Source: Phylloscopus collybita
Taxonomy: Eukaryota > Chordata > Aves > Passeriformes > Phylloscopidae
Assembly: GCA_027886175.1 (NCBI GenBank)
Contig: JAJNNQ010000003.1
Location: 25,027,501 to 25,091,500, forward strand
DNA length: 64,000 nucleotides
Direction: 5' to 3'
The position numbers and the translations under genes were made by a program. This document shows, in pieces, positions 1 through 13,200 of this stretch (position 1 is its first letter; every line of letters begins with the position of its first letter). The notes under the pieces are model-generated. The model worked only from the letters and a program-made list of their open reading frames with translations. It ran no database searches and was not told the DNA's origin.

Positions 1-120
1 CTCTACCTGCAGTTTTCCAAGGCCATGCAAGAGCCCAGGACACCAAAAAGGGCTGACCCCCAGGAAATCCAGAGCCCATGGACACTGAGAGAGGTCATCC
101 AGCCAGCAAGGCTGACATTA

Positions 121-132
121 CACACACACACA
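121..132. repeat. Short (CA)6 microsatellite
   Basis: Six uninterrupted CA dinucleotides. It is short and probably not very polymorphic. Confidence 0.9.
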
Positions 133-3100
133 TTTTAACAGATCCAGGTGGCAACAGGTAGATTAAAGAGAGATGTGGCAATAATCAGCATCAGTGACAG
201 AACAAATTAGCATCATAAGGCACTGCACCCCAGCTGCCAAGCTATGTTCCAGCATGTGGGTTTATGAACCCCAGGAAGAGGAACAAGTTGCCCCCACGGT
301 TGCATTTGGTTTAACCTCGGGCCCAATCCTAAAAGACTTTATTCAGACAATACCCCTGTTGACTTCAGTGGGAGTTCTGCCAGAAAAGAAACAGCAGGAT
401 GATGGATCTGACAAATAATTTACTTGACAAATAACAGCATTATTTGGCATTTATGTTTTTCTATGAATAGCTTCGAATCAGTCCTGTGCAAGGGCTTGAG
501 GCATTTAATTCAGTGGGGTTTTTTCCTATTGTTTTCAGTGGGTGGCAAATTCAAATCCCAAGTTCTTTTCTAGCATGATTTGTTTTAGTGCCTCATCTTT
601 ATGTGATGGATGTTCTTTTCATCACCTGCTTTTTTTTTAAGTTATGTCACTTATTTGTACTTTTTAATTGGTCCTCATATTGTTAGCAGAGGACAGTCCA
701 TTACATCATCTCCAGTTCCCCTCCTCGCCTCAAAATCCTGCTAAGGACCCAGAATTATTCCTGTGTCCAGCAGAAAACTCAGTGAACTGGAATGTGCATA
801 CATGTAAAGCTGGCTACATCATTACATAAGGAAACATTTACGTTTCTCCTGGTTTGGTGACATTTACATTGAGAAGCATTAAATAAAGATGGCATATTAC
901 ATTTTTCAGGCTGGAATTTGATTTTTTTTTTTCCTCCCTCTTCCAAAAGAAAAAAGTAGACCCTCCAAACACTTGCTCAGGTGAATGTTTTTGCCACTGA
1001 TTCTATCCATAACAATGAGGTGTAACATGAGACAGTCGTTATCACCTGAGCAGCCCCAGGTGATGTGCGTGCACACAGTCCACAGATGAATGCTGGCCCT
1101 TGCATCCCGGGGGTGACACTTACCTGTCACACCTCCTGACACTGCTTAGGTGACAAATGAGAACCTGCTGGCACCACTGAGCATCCAAGACTGCTGCTGA
1201 AACCCAGCAAGTGAAAAGTGACAGGCCCTTCAGGTGTCTGTCCCTACAAAGTGATCCTCAAACCCGGCGTCATGCTGACTCCCCAGGGGCCTGGGAACAC
1301 ACATCATGGGCACAGTACAGTGGGCTCCAAGGGATTTAGCCCCCATTTCTCCAAAACACACGCTCCACACAGAGCAGGGCAGGCAGACTGGCTGGAGTGG
1401 AGGTAGGCAGGTGCTTAATGGCAAACACACAACGCCCGAGTGCTTTGCTGGAACAGGGCTACAGTTAACACCAGAGCTGTTTAGCCAATTACTGTACATG
1501 ACATTCTACCACACTTGAGCAATTTGCTTGGAACAATCACAGTTTACCTTGTCAACAGGTGTCTTGTATTTTAACAAATGAATATTTATCAACTGTACAT
1601 CACTGAGAACTGTATCAGTACTTCTTACAATGAATGGCCACATAAATCTGCCCAAACAATCCGCTCAGCCTAATCCTGCTAAAGTGACCACAGTACTCAG
1701 CATGAGCTTTGGATGTGTAAGAAAAGTGGGATCAGGCCTAAAAAGAGGGTTTTGTGTGCCTGCTGCCTCAGCCCTTCTCTGGTTGAATATAGCTGGAGCT
1801 TTGCCAGTGATTTAAATGGGAGCTGGACTAATTCCCTTATGTTTAAGATAAGCTCATCTCCAACTGGACTTTCCACCAATGGGACTTAATGGGCACGAGG
1901 TCTGCTCTTGCCAATTTGGCTTCCAGAGGAGAGCTTTGCTGTTTGTGTCTCAGCCGTTCCAGGAAAGCCAGCAATCCAGTTTTTACAGCCTTATTTTATC
2001 TTTGGAGGTCCAGCTCCTCAAGGTACACGATTCACTGAAGCACCTGAAGAACTCAGTGGACAGAGGTAAACTTAAGGAACCTATTTATGTCATTGGGATA
2101 AGCCCAAATGACACGCTGACTTTCATCTAAAAAACAGCTTAATCAGCCTCAAAAAAGTGTACAATCCTGTAATTAAGACTAGTTTCCTTTTTCAGGGTTT
2201 TATAATTTTCTGGTGTTTCTTCTTTTAAGAAAGTTAATTTTTTTTTTTTTTTGGAAGACTATTTCAAGTGAGAGCAAACTTTAAAGGTGAGTATGAAATT
2301 TTAAATATAGATCTTAATAGTAAAAAACTCGTGCATGAAATATTCATAAATATATCAAGACTAAAAAGCACTGCTATAAAATTATTTCTGGTGATTTTAC
2401 TCAGAATTTTCTCATCCTGTTAAATGATGAACACTATGAAACTATTAGGAAAAAATACCAGTCTATGCCTACCATTGGTTTTTTTGTTTGTTTAGAGATC
2501 CCATTTCCTTCTTTTCTCCTTCCCTCCCAGTACTGAGCCCAAAGAGAATGATCATGCTGCCACACCATGAATTGTTTCCCATGCTGCATGTTCACCACGC
2601 AGAAAAAAATGTGTGCAGACCTTTTTGATGGTCAGAATGCAGTATTCCTGTGCTACCTCATTATTTCAGGGATATTTTTCACTTTACCAGACCTATTGAA
2701 ATGCACACTTTAGAAGTGCCTGTGGTACTTTTTTTCTTTTTCCCTGAATAAACTTCATCATACCTGAAAAGCACCACCATTAACTCCACCGTAACATTAA
2801 TTTTGAAAAAAAATTGTAAGACCACCAACCAATCAAAGATCTATGGAAGAAATAAAATTGATGTGACAACCCAGCAAATCAGGACAGACTAGTTAAGAGA
2901 AAACATCCTATAGGCAATGCTGAAGATGCTGCCTCTTTCTCATTGCTTTTCCAGTGCTTCAACAGCATGAGAACAATGATTCTGTGTATCAGACCAAAAA
3001 TCCTTCAGCCTCCTGACTCATCTCCTGTGGCAGAGATCAGACCTGCTGTGCTTATTTAGAGATTACACCGTGTACAACATAGCAGAGTTCTTCCTCTCTA

Positions 3101-4212
3101 GATCTGTTCCAGGTCCCATCCTGGCTCCCAGAGATTGCTGAGAACATCAGCCCAAACTCCCAGAACAGCAGCTTTCTGGTCATTAATAAAAATGCCCTGA
3201 GAAATAGTTATCTCAAAAGTTCACTGGATAATGGAAGGGAGGAAAAGGCAGAGGTTTTAATGACTCAGAGAAACAGCACCTCCCAGGGCTGATGAGTGAT
3301 CCTATCCAAGAGGAACTCCATGGGAAGGTGACTGTGTGCTTCCCATCTCAGTAATACCAGCTCTTTCTGTCTGAATTCTTCCTCAAGCATCCTGGTCACC
3401 GAGCAGCTGAGAAAATGAATATACTCTTTGCCCTCACCTGCATGGCTCAGCATACAAATTAATTTAACTGGGACAAGCAAGAAGGTTCTAAACTTTTTCA
3501 TGTGAAAAGCTGCCTCACGGCCCAAGGGAAATCAAGAAGATTACTCAAGGCATAAAGGCTGCATAACACCAGCAGAAGTGTCTGGCTCTGGTTTCACTTA
3601 CCCCAAAACACTAATAATGGAAATAAGTTTCATATTTTAAAAGTCAGACCGGATACACGGGGAAGAGGGATGTGTGGACTCGGGCTGTGACAGGGCATTC
3701 ACGCTTCTCTGAGCACTTGTAATGCACATCAGCCACCCCCTCACCTCCCACAACATTTGTACTTGGGGCTTCCATAGTGACAGACAAACATCAGATTTAG
3801 AGTGCTGAATTTAGCTTTCAAATACTCGTCAAAAGCTGCCTATAATTTCTGATAACCTTACAAGAACTCCTGGCTTTTTCCTCCCTGACAGGTAAAGATC
3901 ACAATATGCTGGACTTCATTAACACACATTGTTACTGAATTCAAAACTGCTTCTAGAACTTCAATTTATTCTTCTTAGAAAATAGTGCCCTTATTCAAAA
4001 GCTTATGGTATGGAACAAGATCATCTTCCAAAAGTACTGTTTCATAAAAAAATTAAAAGATCACATAAAATTTATAATAGAAATGTGAATAGCATCATTA
4101 TAGTATTTGTAATAGCTTTTTCTAGCAGAACAAAATGCTCCAACTTTCATTTCCTAGCTGGGCACTCAGAAGAGCTGATTTTTAACTATGTGTCAGAATT
4201 TGAAGTTAATTA

Positions 4213-4420
4213 AAACTAATTGCCCGCTGTACTGTAAGCGATGCCACTGCATTTTCAAATAGCTCTGTTTCCATGGGATGATTTACTTGAAACTGATGTC
4301 TCTCATTGACTGAATTCTGGGTTTGTCTTAATTGTATTGTTCAAGTTGTTTATCTTTGCTTTCTGCCTTGCAACTTTACATGAAAGGTCATCAATAGCAA
4401 AGTTCCTCACTAAGATTGAC
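4213..4420. other. Candidate conserved non-coding element
   Basis: A stretch without simple repeats or stop-free frames. It contains homeodomain-type TAAT/ATTA cores (for example CTAATTG near the start), retained CpGs (GCCCGC, AAGCGATG) and several short factor-like words. Its texture resembles vertebrate developmental enhancers, but this is an impression from composition only; conservation cannot be judged from one genome. Confidence 0.2.
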
Positions 4421-7089
4421 ACTTTATCAACACAAGAAAAAGCATCCTAGAATATCAACTAGTTTATCAAAATAAATGAACTGCTCTGACATCTCACATT
4501 ACCATTCCCACCAGCCACCACTTTCTCTCCTCAGAATATTTGTTTATGTGTTCAGCTTTGTACCAAAACTTTATAGCTCAGAATCACTGTACTGGTACAG
4601 CAGCATTTGTTATCTTTCCCACGTGGGGGGAAATTAAACCTCCTTAATGAGAACATGTGCACACCAAGAGCCTTTCTGCTGCTCCCACCTGCCCCTGCCC
4701 TGCACACAGACCTGTTCAACCTCTGTGTGCCAGATCACACAAAGTGATAGCACCTCCTCCTTCACGGGAGCTGTGAAGGGTAAAAACCCAGGGCGTTAAA
4801 CGGGCCAAATGTGGCATTTAAATAGGGCCAGGCCCAAGTTTCTGCAGCTGCCCTCCAGCACAAGGGGCTGCAGGACTGCAGCAGCACAGGGGGATTATGT
4901 CTGTCAGGAGAAACAGGGGAGGAGGTGAGTGCTCTGGATTTCTCATGGCTCAGGTCGAGTCTCGTGAAAAAGCACAGCCTTTCATGCAACTGTGCCAGAA
5001 CCAGGCTGGTTGCCACTGTGCTTGATGCACAGCATGGCACGTTCACATCACCTGCTCGTTCAGCTGACCTGCCCTCAACCCACCTGGCTCCCCCACCGGG
5101 CAGCTCACAGGGTGCTAGGAGCAGGTTTCTAGGGCAGAGTCAGCCTTCTGGCATCCCACCTGCAAAGCCTGATGCTGTGGGAGTGCAGGCTCCATGGGAA
5201 GCCCTGGCACAGCAGTCGCTCCTTTCCCTGTGGTTTGGTTGTGGGAATCACCCCAGGAGATCCAACACCAAGCCTGGTGAGGTTTAGCACATGGCCAGCA
5301 CGTAGCACCTGCCCTTAACCAAAGCATGTTCCAGCCAGCACACAGCATCACTGGCACCAGCAACCAGCAGGGAGCTGGAGCAGGTCCTGAAGATAACTTT
5401 TGTTGCTATAGGAAATGTGCTGGAGAGGACCAGATGCTGTATAATTATATTTTCCAGCCTAAGAACATGCCTTCAAAATTAAATTTAACAACCACAAACT
5501 TGCCTCATTCCCTGAAGTCAAATCCAGCCCAAACCCATCCCAAGTGCCAAGACTCCTATTCAAGCCCACCTCCAGAGGTCAGGTGGTGCTCAAATGAGAC
5601 AGACAGCTGGCTCTGCAGACAGCCTTCAGCTTGCCTTGCACTTTTGGACAAGAGCCTCTGCAAAGTCACTCAGCACAAGTCATCCACAATCTGCACACAG
5701 ACCCACTGGGTTTATGATGGGCTGTGGGGCAGGACTGTGTTAAAAATTGCTGGCATGGAGACAGATCATCATTTACCAGTACAATCTGCAGTGGGGAGAG
5801 TCCACCAAGTGATGGACATGATAAAAGTGCTACATTTCACCAAGTCCAACTTCCAGATGTTAGATTCATACTGTATTTCTAGTCCACTTCATTAGGAAGG
5901 GTAACAGCAGCTTGATAGCCTAGAGACTGGATCAGCAAGAGCAGAACAGGCACAAGTCACTGTTGAAATATGCCTGGGAAGTTTGCCTGTGCTGTCTGAA
6001 GCACATTTGGTTAAAGTATGCTATTCATAAAAAATACACGCTGTGAAAAGCTTTTTCTAATTGGCAGTCACTGTTGTCAGTTTTAGATAAACACTCTTGC
6101 TAAAGATCTCACTGCAGAAGACTTTGTGATAAACATTTCCAACAGGAGAATTCTGGAGTGGAAGTCCACACTTCAAGAAATCTGTGAAAAGCTTCCCAGT
6201 TCCACAGTGCTGGGAGCGAGTCCCACAGTTTCCTTTCAGTTCAGCAGCTGCCTGGCTCATTCACTGCAAATGGCCTTGTAGAAGTGTCCCTCAGAGCAGG
6301 AGCTGGAAATGGTGGAACTGTGAAAGTCCCTGGCATAACTCCTTCTGTAGGATCATTGTTAATGCAAATACTCAGCACCTTTGCAAACTGAGCAAGCGTG
6401 ATACAGAATCAGAAAAATAAAGAGTAAGCCCACTGGGTCACATTTTAATGTATGATATTTGCTACATGCACCACTGTGGTTTTTTCAGAACTATATTTAC
6501 CAACTGGTTTCTTTTGTTTAAATATTGAAAGCCACCTTTTGCTGTTTTCACATCGCACCACAAAGTGACTTGTGGGTATAAGGCAACAAGTAATCCTGGA
6601 GCTGAAAAGTCTTTTTAAAAGGGAGAGGACCTGAATGCTCAGTTAAACCCTGTGTGTGAATGCAAGCTTTTCCTGGTTGGTTTTGCTCATGAGTAGCACA
6701 GCAATTGTTGCAATTCTTCACATAAATAAAACAGGGACGTTCCACCCCCTTTAGCTCTGGTCCTGCTGTGGGAAAAGCCCTTAATGTCCACCAATTTCAG
6801 TTACAGTTCTCCCTGTGCTCATGGTTCTTGCCAGCAGATCAGCAATTTCTATTGCAACTCATCTGGGGACACATCACTGCAGCTTCTTAATGCCCTGAGT
6901 TTCATGGTGCTTTCACTAACAGAGGGTGGAACAGCCAGTGGCACAACTCCTCTGTTTGGGGGTCAGGCTGCTGCCACCCCTCCCTCAGCACACTCCACTC
7001 TCCGGATGCTGAGCAGGTCCTGGCCTCATCTGCTGGACACTGGATTTTTCATGCACATGGCTGTAATCTCTCTTCTCCAAGAGACTGCA

Positions 7090-7280
7090 GAAAAAGGCAG
7101 ATGAGCCCTGAGCAAGTATAAATTAATGCTGACATTTGCTGGAATAATGTACTCTCTCGAGCCTCTGCATCTATGACGCCAATAGAGGCTGCTGGCGACA
7201 CGAGTTTATATGCAACTTTCTGCTAAATCAGAGCATCATCTGCACAAATCAAGCACTTGGGAGACATCCTGAGATTTGTG
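7090..7280. other. Candidate conserved non-coding element
   Basis: About 190 bp of non-repetitive sequence that keeps several CpGs (TCTCGAG, GACGCC, GGCGACACGAG) in a CpG-poor neighbourhood. It contains CCAAT (in GACGCCAATAG), an octamer-like TATGCAA and a Maf-element-like TGCTAAATCAG. Clustering of such words with undecayed CpG suggests a constrained regulatory element. No open frame spans it. Inference only. Confidence 0.25.
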
Positions 7281-10200
7281 ATGGTCCCTAGAGCCATAGC
7301 TGGGTTCTGAGCCATCTATTCTCACTGACTGCTGAGATTCCTTACAGGCAATTTTTAGTGACAGAACTGAGGATAAATCCCACCCGTATTTCACAAAGTA
7401 ACAGGCAAGCTTTGTTTGACTTTGAAGTACAGATTACTCAGCGCTGATAGCTCTACCTATTCCACACTGCTCATTTTCTTTCTTCAAAACCAAATCCAGG
7501 GCTGGTTATAAGTGGGTTTCTGCCCTGCACAGTAAATCTAGGACAAATGAGGGGCCCCAAGGCATGACAGCTGCTATCCCCAAGTTCCTCACACAGCTGG
7601 AGAGTTGAATGAATCAGGATATTCTGCCTAGTGGCAAACTAGGTGTGTGTGACCCAAGACTCCTCAAAAGCAGTGCAAAGCTCCTGAGACCCCAAATGAG
7701 CTTTGGGACAGGTCTGCTGTGGCGTGGTGTACGTGTTTATCTCTGGGCATTCAGAGAGAAGGGCTGGTGCCCTGCTCTAACTCCTGAGGGTAACACCCAC
7801 TTTCTGCAGAATTTTGGCCCTCCAAGTCAGCAGTCCCAGCTCACTGGGAGGACCTCAGCCTGAAGCTGAGGGTGTCAATGTTTTCTCAATAGGGTTTCTG
7901 TACCTTCCATCAAACAACGTATTAACCACAGCTCTTCTCAATGACTGAAGTCAGCGTGCAAGAATTTAGCCCTTTAAGCTATGGGTTACAGGCATAGATC
8001 TAGCCAAAATAAGGCCTTAAAAGTCATCAACAAACTGGATACTAGGACTAGGTATATACTCACAACCAGAATTTGCACCTAAAGATGTTGATATGTGGCA
8101 AGATTCTTTGTGAAGGAAACCAGAGTATGAGCAGGGGTTTTTTTTTAGCTCTGATATACCACTTAAGCTGTGGCATGCTTCATTTGCTGAAATGGAATAT
8201 AATATGTCTTTGTATTGAATTATACTTGGGTTGGTTATTAAATGAAAACTATTATTCCATTATAGCCATAAGAAATGGAAGTGCTGCATATGGCTGTGTG
8301 CAATCCATTAACTGGCTTATGGAGCCCAAGACCCTTCAGAGACCATTACAAATCCATTCCATGGCCCTCTCTCCCAGATTTTACACTCTGATATCTGCAC
8401 TCGAGGCAAGAGGCATAAGGCTCTGTAGAACCACTATTAATCAGCCTCTATACACTGTTTGTGCCAGCACAGACAAAGAATATTCTGAGCTTAAACCTTT
8501 TGCTCACCTATTAAACCCATTCCTCAGGTGTTGTTTTTTAGGGAAGTGTGTGCTCCATGCCTACAGCTTCACTGTTCTAGGCTGATGTGTTAACCAAAGG
8601 AGATCAAGCTGAAGAGTTCACAAGCAACTCATCTTCACCAATGCCCATCCGAACCTGCCTCTTGCAAGGCAATAATTAACAATACAATAATTAACAAAGC
8701 AAGGCAATAATCTTGCACTATGGCGATATTTTCCAAGGGCACAAAGTGAGAATAAAGAGAGTTGCCTCAATTGACTAACAGACAATCTTCCTTAATATTA
8801 CTTCTGCTGGTTTTTGTTTGGTTGGTTTTTTAATGCAGAACTCTCTTTTCTGTGTACAAAATCTCTAATATTAGAATTCTTTACAATGATTCAGAAGGAT
8901 CATTTGTTTTTACAATGTTCTTTGAAGCAATATGGTCATCCAGCTATGAGTCTGCATGGCTTGTGTCTAAAAAAGGTCAAGCTTACAGTGTGAAATCGAT
9001 CTTTTGTAATTTCCTTTGTAACACCTAATGCGGGAGGGCAGCTTGGATTTAAAAGACACCAAAGTTAACGACTACAACAAAGATGCTAATTGAAAGCAAA
9101 AGTTTGACCCAAGTTTTAACTAGGAATGTTTTGCTACCCAAAATGAGTATTTCATTTGGGTTTTATTTGGCTAGATGGATTTTCCAAGCTGTCTGATACA
9201 ATCAGTTCTCTCCTTTCTCCATTACCCATGCCATGCTCACTAACTCACAATCAGCACTCAGGAAATTTTACCTGGAAATGGTGATGACAGAAGGAGGTGT
9301 TGGCTCCCTGTGAGTCTGGACAGGGCTTGTGAACATGTGATACAGAAGTCATACAGAAAATGGTTTGTCACCAAAGCAGGGGGAAATGCTCCAGTGAGTT
9401 GCAAGTATCCAGAAACCCCATGCACAGCAGCATCCAGCCCAGGAGAGGCACAGAAGGGAGACCTTGTTCAAGGAGGTGACATGGAGACAACAAATCCAAG
9501 CTGCTGTAAATGGACACCTGGCTCTTTTTGACCAAATTCAAGGTAGAACTGAGCATCTCTTTGCTGATGTTCAGAGGATTTTTCTTGCTAACATCTAAGA
9601 GAGAGGAAAATGCAGGGAAATGCACAAGGAAGAGCCAAGCAAGAATTGTGAGGTGCTTGGAGAGCAATGGCATCGACAGTCTGGTGTGTTAGCACTCCCA
9701 CTGCCAGAGCTTTGAAATATGCCTTTACTTTAGACAAACACAATCTTATGTATTTAGTACATTTTCTGGCAATAGAGTGAAAGCTGATGTGCTAAAAATG
9801 CATGACTCATGCAGGCTGTTACATTTCATTTCCTCCTGAGGAAAGACAACTGTTCTTGTCTTTGTCTTAGAGCCAACATTTGGGGTAATCTACCTTTGAC
9901 ACTTACAGCCCTAAGCCAGCTGGGATTTCTCTCTGGGCCAATTCCCAGTCCCTCTTCCAAACAGAACAAATGCAAAAAGCTGATGCAATTCCTCAAAAGC
10001 GTGAGGTGGCTCTGCAGTGGGTGTGGGCTGCCTTAGCAAAGTAATTAATTGTCTAATTAGCTGGACCGCTCTGCACACAGAGATCCACAGGTGAGCTGTG
10101 ACAACAAAACATCTTTTTGGCAGGCCTGCTATGATCTATCATGGCTCAGCACAGGAGTTGAGACAGCCCCACCTCCAACATATCCAATCTGCTTTACAGC

Positions 10201-13200
10201 AATGAGCGCTGAACCACAGGAGACAGGAACCCAAGGGGTTGTTTTTTTTAATATTTTTGTTGACCTATTGTTATCAGGGTCAGAGTTATTTCAAGTTACA
10301 CCACACTCCACCACCAGGAATTTTCCTGTGAACTTCTTTCTTCATTCAGTAAATTCATTCAGAGGAGCTGAGAGCAGATGCTTACATGGAGGTGATAGAA
10401 GAGGGAAACCTGCCCAACTTGGCAGCATCTAGGAGCATCTGGGAGCAATAACACATCAGAGGTTGCTATTTGACTTAAAGAGACTCTGCTCCTAATGCAA
10501 CAGAAAACCCTTCCCACAACTGGCAGAAAGAACTTGACAAATTCCTTTTTGTTCTATTTTCCCCACTATTTTCAACATCATGTCAAGCCTGTGGCCAGAA
10601 GGGATCCTCCTTTCTGTACCTCAGCAGTAGGGCACTTGCCTTTTTTTTTTTTTTCCTTTTTTTTTTCCTCCTTAGCACCAGTGTTTTTGAAGAAAGGAGA
10701 AGAGCCAAAAATATCCTGAAAATGTTCTCAAGGGAAACATCTTGCTGGAAACAGGAATGAGAGATAATCCACCCTGCTAACTGATGTTCATGGCAGACAT
10801 GCTCCTTCTAGGCATTTAAGATCCTCCTGATAGCTGATCAGTTCAGGCTTTCAAGCCCCTTCCTAGAAACTCTTGAAAAAAAATCTAAGGGTATTTTTTA
10901 ACCCCCAGGCTAAAAATTCAGTGAGCTACAATCATGTCCACTCCACATTCGTCTGATTGAAGAATTCCTTTTATTAGGAAAATTCAACTCTATTGATATC
11001 TTAGTTCACCCATGAGAAAATAGGCATGAAGCACTTTTTAGGTGCTACATTCCTTCACAGGAAAAGTACAAAAGCATTCTTTGTGTCAAGCTGCCTGCAC
11101 TGAATAATTTCTCCTCATTTTATTTCCTGTCTGGAAAGACACCTTTTCCCCAGCCCTTGTTTCATACCAAAGGGAAGATGAACATCTAGAGAAATTTGCA
11201 ATCAGGACTTCCACAGCTGTTCACTGTAACAGGGAAATCATACAAATGACTCCCTCCTGTGCCCCTTGTTACACCAAGATAAATCTGCATTCCTTCTGCC
11301 CTGCTGCAAGGACAGTGGAGTTCACTGAAGCTGCCAGAGCCAACAGAACAATCTCTCATCCTCTCTGTCTGACTGCAAGGGAAAAAAAAAAAAAAAAAAA
11401 AGAAAAAAAAAACCAACAAAAATGCTTTGGCAGAGCACAGGAGGCTTGGAGGTCTCAGCAATGGCCAGGCATCGGTGGAATTGCAATTAGCTGATGAAAT
11501 GGGCACACAAGGGCTGCCTCTGGTTTTCAGGGAGCTGCCTTCTTCAGAGGGAGCCTCTCTCTGTTAGGAGGCACCCCGCAGGAAAAAAAAAGGCACGGTC
11601 ACTAATTGAGGGTTCCACCTGAAAAAGGGCAGGAATTTCACATAAAATGTGAATTTCATAAATTGTAAGATTTCAGCAAGTTGGGGCAAATCTCTGGAGG
11701 AGGTAAAACTTCAAATAGAAACATAAAACACACTCTCAAAGCCAAAGCCAGCTAAAAGTATTTCATATGGAGAAAAAAAAATATCAAGCTGTAAAACCTT
11801 GTCCCTTCTGAGGAGCACAGTCCTCTATCAGTTATGGCAGCACCTGGAGCATGCATTTACCCCTCAACACCTCTTGACTAAGGAATCATTTGGATCAGAT
11901 AATTTTGGGGAGGGTCATTTCTTTGTGCAGTAACAGATCTGGCCTCAGCCATCAATCCCCTGCACTGCCAGCTGAATACCAGGGTCTGTCCCAACAAAAG
12001 CAGAACTGGACTAGAGCCAAAGCTCTTGGTACTACAAACTTCACATTTTAACATGGTATTTTGCTGCTATTTAGCACTTTAACAAGAAAACAGATTTTTC
12101 CAGAATTAAAAAAAAAAAAAGCATCAGTATCTCTGGCTTGATGCTATGCATGAATTCTTGAGCATCACCCATTTTTAGAGAATGTCACTGCTTTGTATTT
12201 GTTTATTTTCACTTTTTTTTTCGTAGTTAAAACAAAGTAATTTTTTTTCCTTTCTAAAGCCAAACCCTCTCTCTACATGACAAAACACATAGCTAATGAA
12301 ATGAAAATGACAGATAAGAAAGGAAACCTCCATTTAGAAGAGTTATTCCAAATGGTTGATAAAAGGCATTCTGATATAGTAAACACATGTTAGAAAAAGA
12401 ACAGAACTTCTAAAGATAGTTCTCAAGTGTTAACCATTAATTTCAAATGAAATCAGCTTAACAATGCTCCAAGGTAGCAATATAGCTGTGTAATTTCCCC
12501 ATTAGATTTAATAAGTCCTTTTGTGGACACCAAGATGACATAAACTACATGATATACAAATAAATCAGAAAAAAAAAAAAAAAGAATTACTGGATATTTA
12601 TTTTCGTAATTTCTCTGAGGACACTGAAATTTCTCATTAAAAGAGGGCCTGGCTGCAAAGAACAAATCCATATAACAAATTAATATACTGTTGATGAAAC
12701 ATGTGGAATATATACAGCAGGATTATAAATATGGATTTTATGCATCACTATACAGAATATGCAGTGAAATCTCCTCTCCCCACAAATGTAATAAAGGAAT
12801 AAACATGTTGCAAAAAGAGATTTATTGGACCAAGTTCCACATTTAAGAGGTCTCCTGAGCTGTATTATGTGCTAGGTACACTCTGATTGATAGCAGCTTC
12901 CAGTACAGGCCCCCTTATCCCCTAACATATCTCCCTGTCAAAGCTACAAACTATTTCTTTCCTGGTTTTTTTTTTTCTTCCATTCACTGACAGTTAAAAC
13001 ACTGCTAAGCTATAACAAAGTTTCTGCAAACCCTTTCTCATATCAAAAAGGTTCTACCCTGCTAAATTTCTAAAGCATCCTTGCTTGTGGAGTGTTCTTT
13101 GACTCCATCCACCAGTAAAGGAATCCCACACGAGGGGAGAGACCTGAGCAGTCTTTTGAAGACTGGGCTGTGTGCAAGGAATCACAGAGCAGCCTCTGAC

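Larger units (their letters stand above)
1..7089. other. Unique non-coding sequence, no gene seen
   Basis: AT-rich unique sequence with scattered T and A runs and no recognisable transposon end, tRNA or coding domain. The longest open stretch (5,326-5,895, plus strand, 189 codons) has no signal peptide, repeat or known motif and is best explained by chance. A possible conserved element at about 4.2 kb is listed separately. Confidence 0.6.

Noticed and set aside
471..480. TTCGAATC as part of a tRNA T-loop
   Set aside because: No matching A box, anticodon arm or acceptor stem could be found around it.
5326..5895. 189-codon plus-strand open frame, the longest outside repeats
   Set aside because: No domain, leader, compositional periodicity or neighbour supports it. 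One frame of this length is expected by chance in 64 kb read in six frames.
9368..9673. 101-codon minus-strand frame with a hydrophobic leader
   Set aside because: Leader-like starts are common by chance. The rest has no pattern, and an overlapping plus-strand frame is also open.
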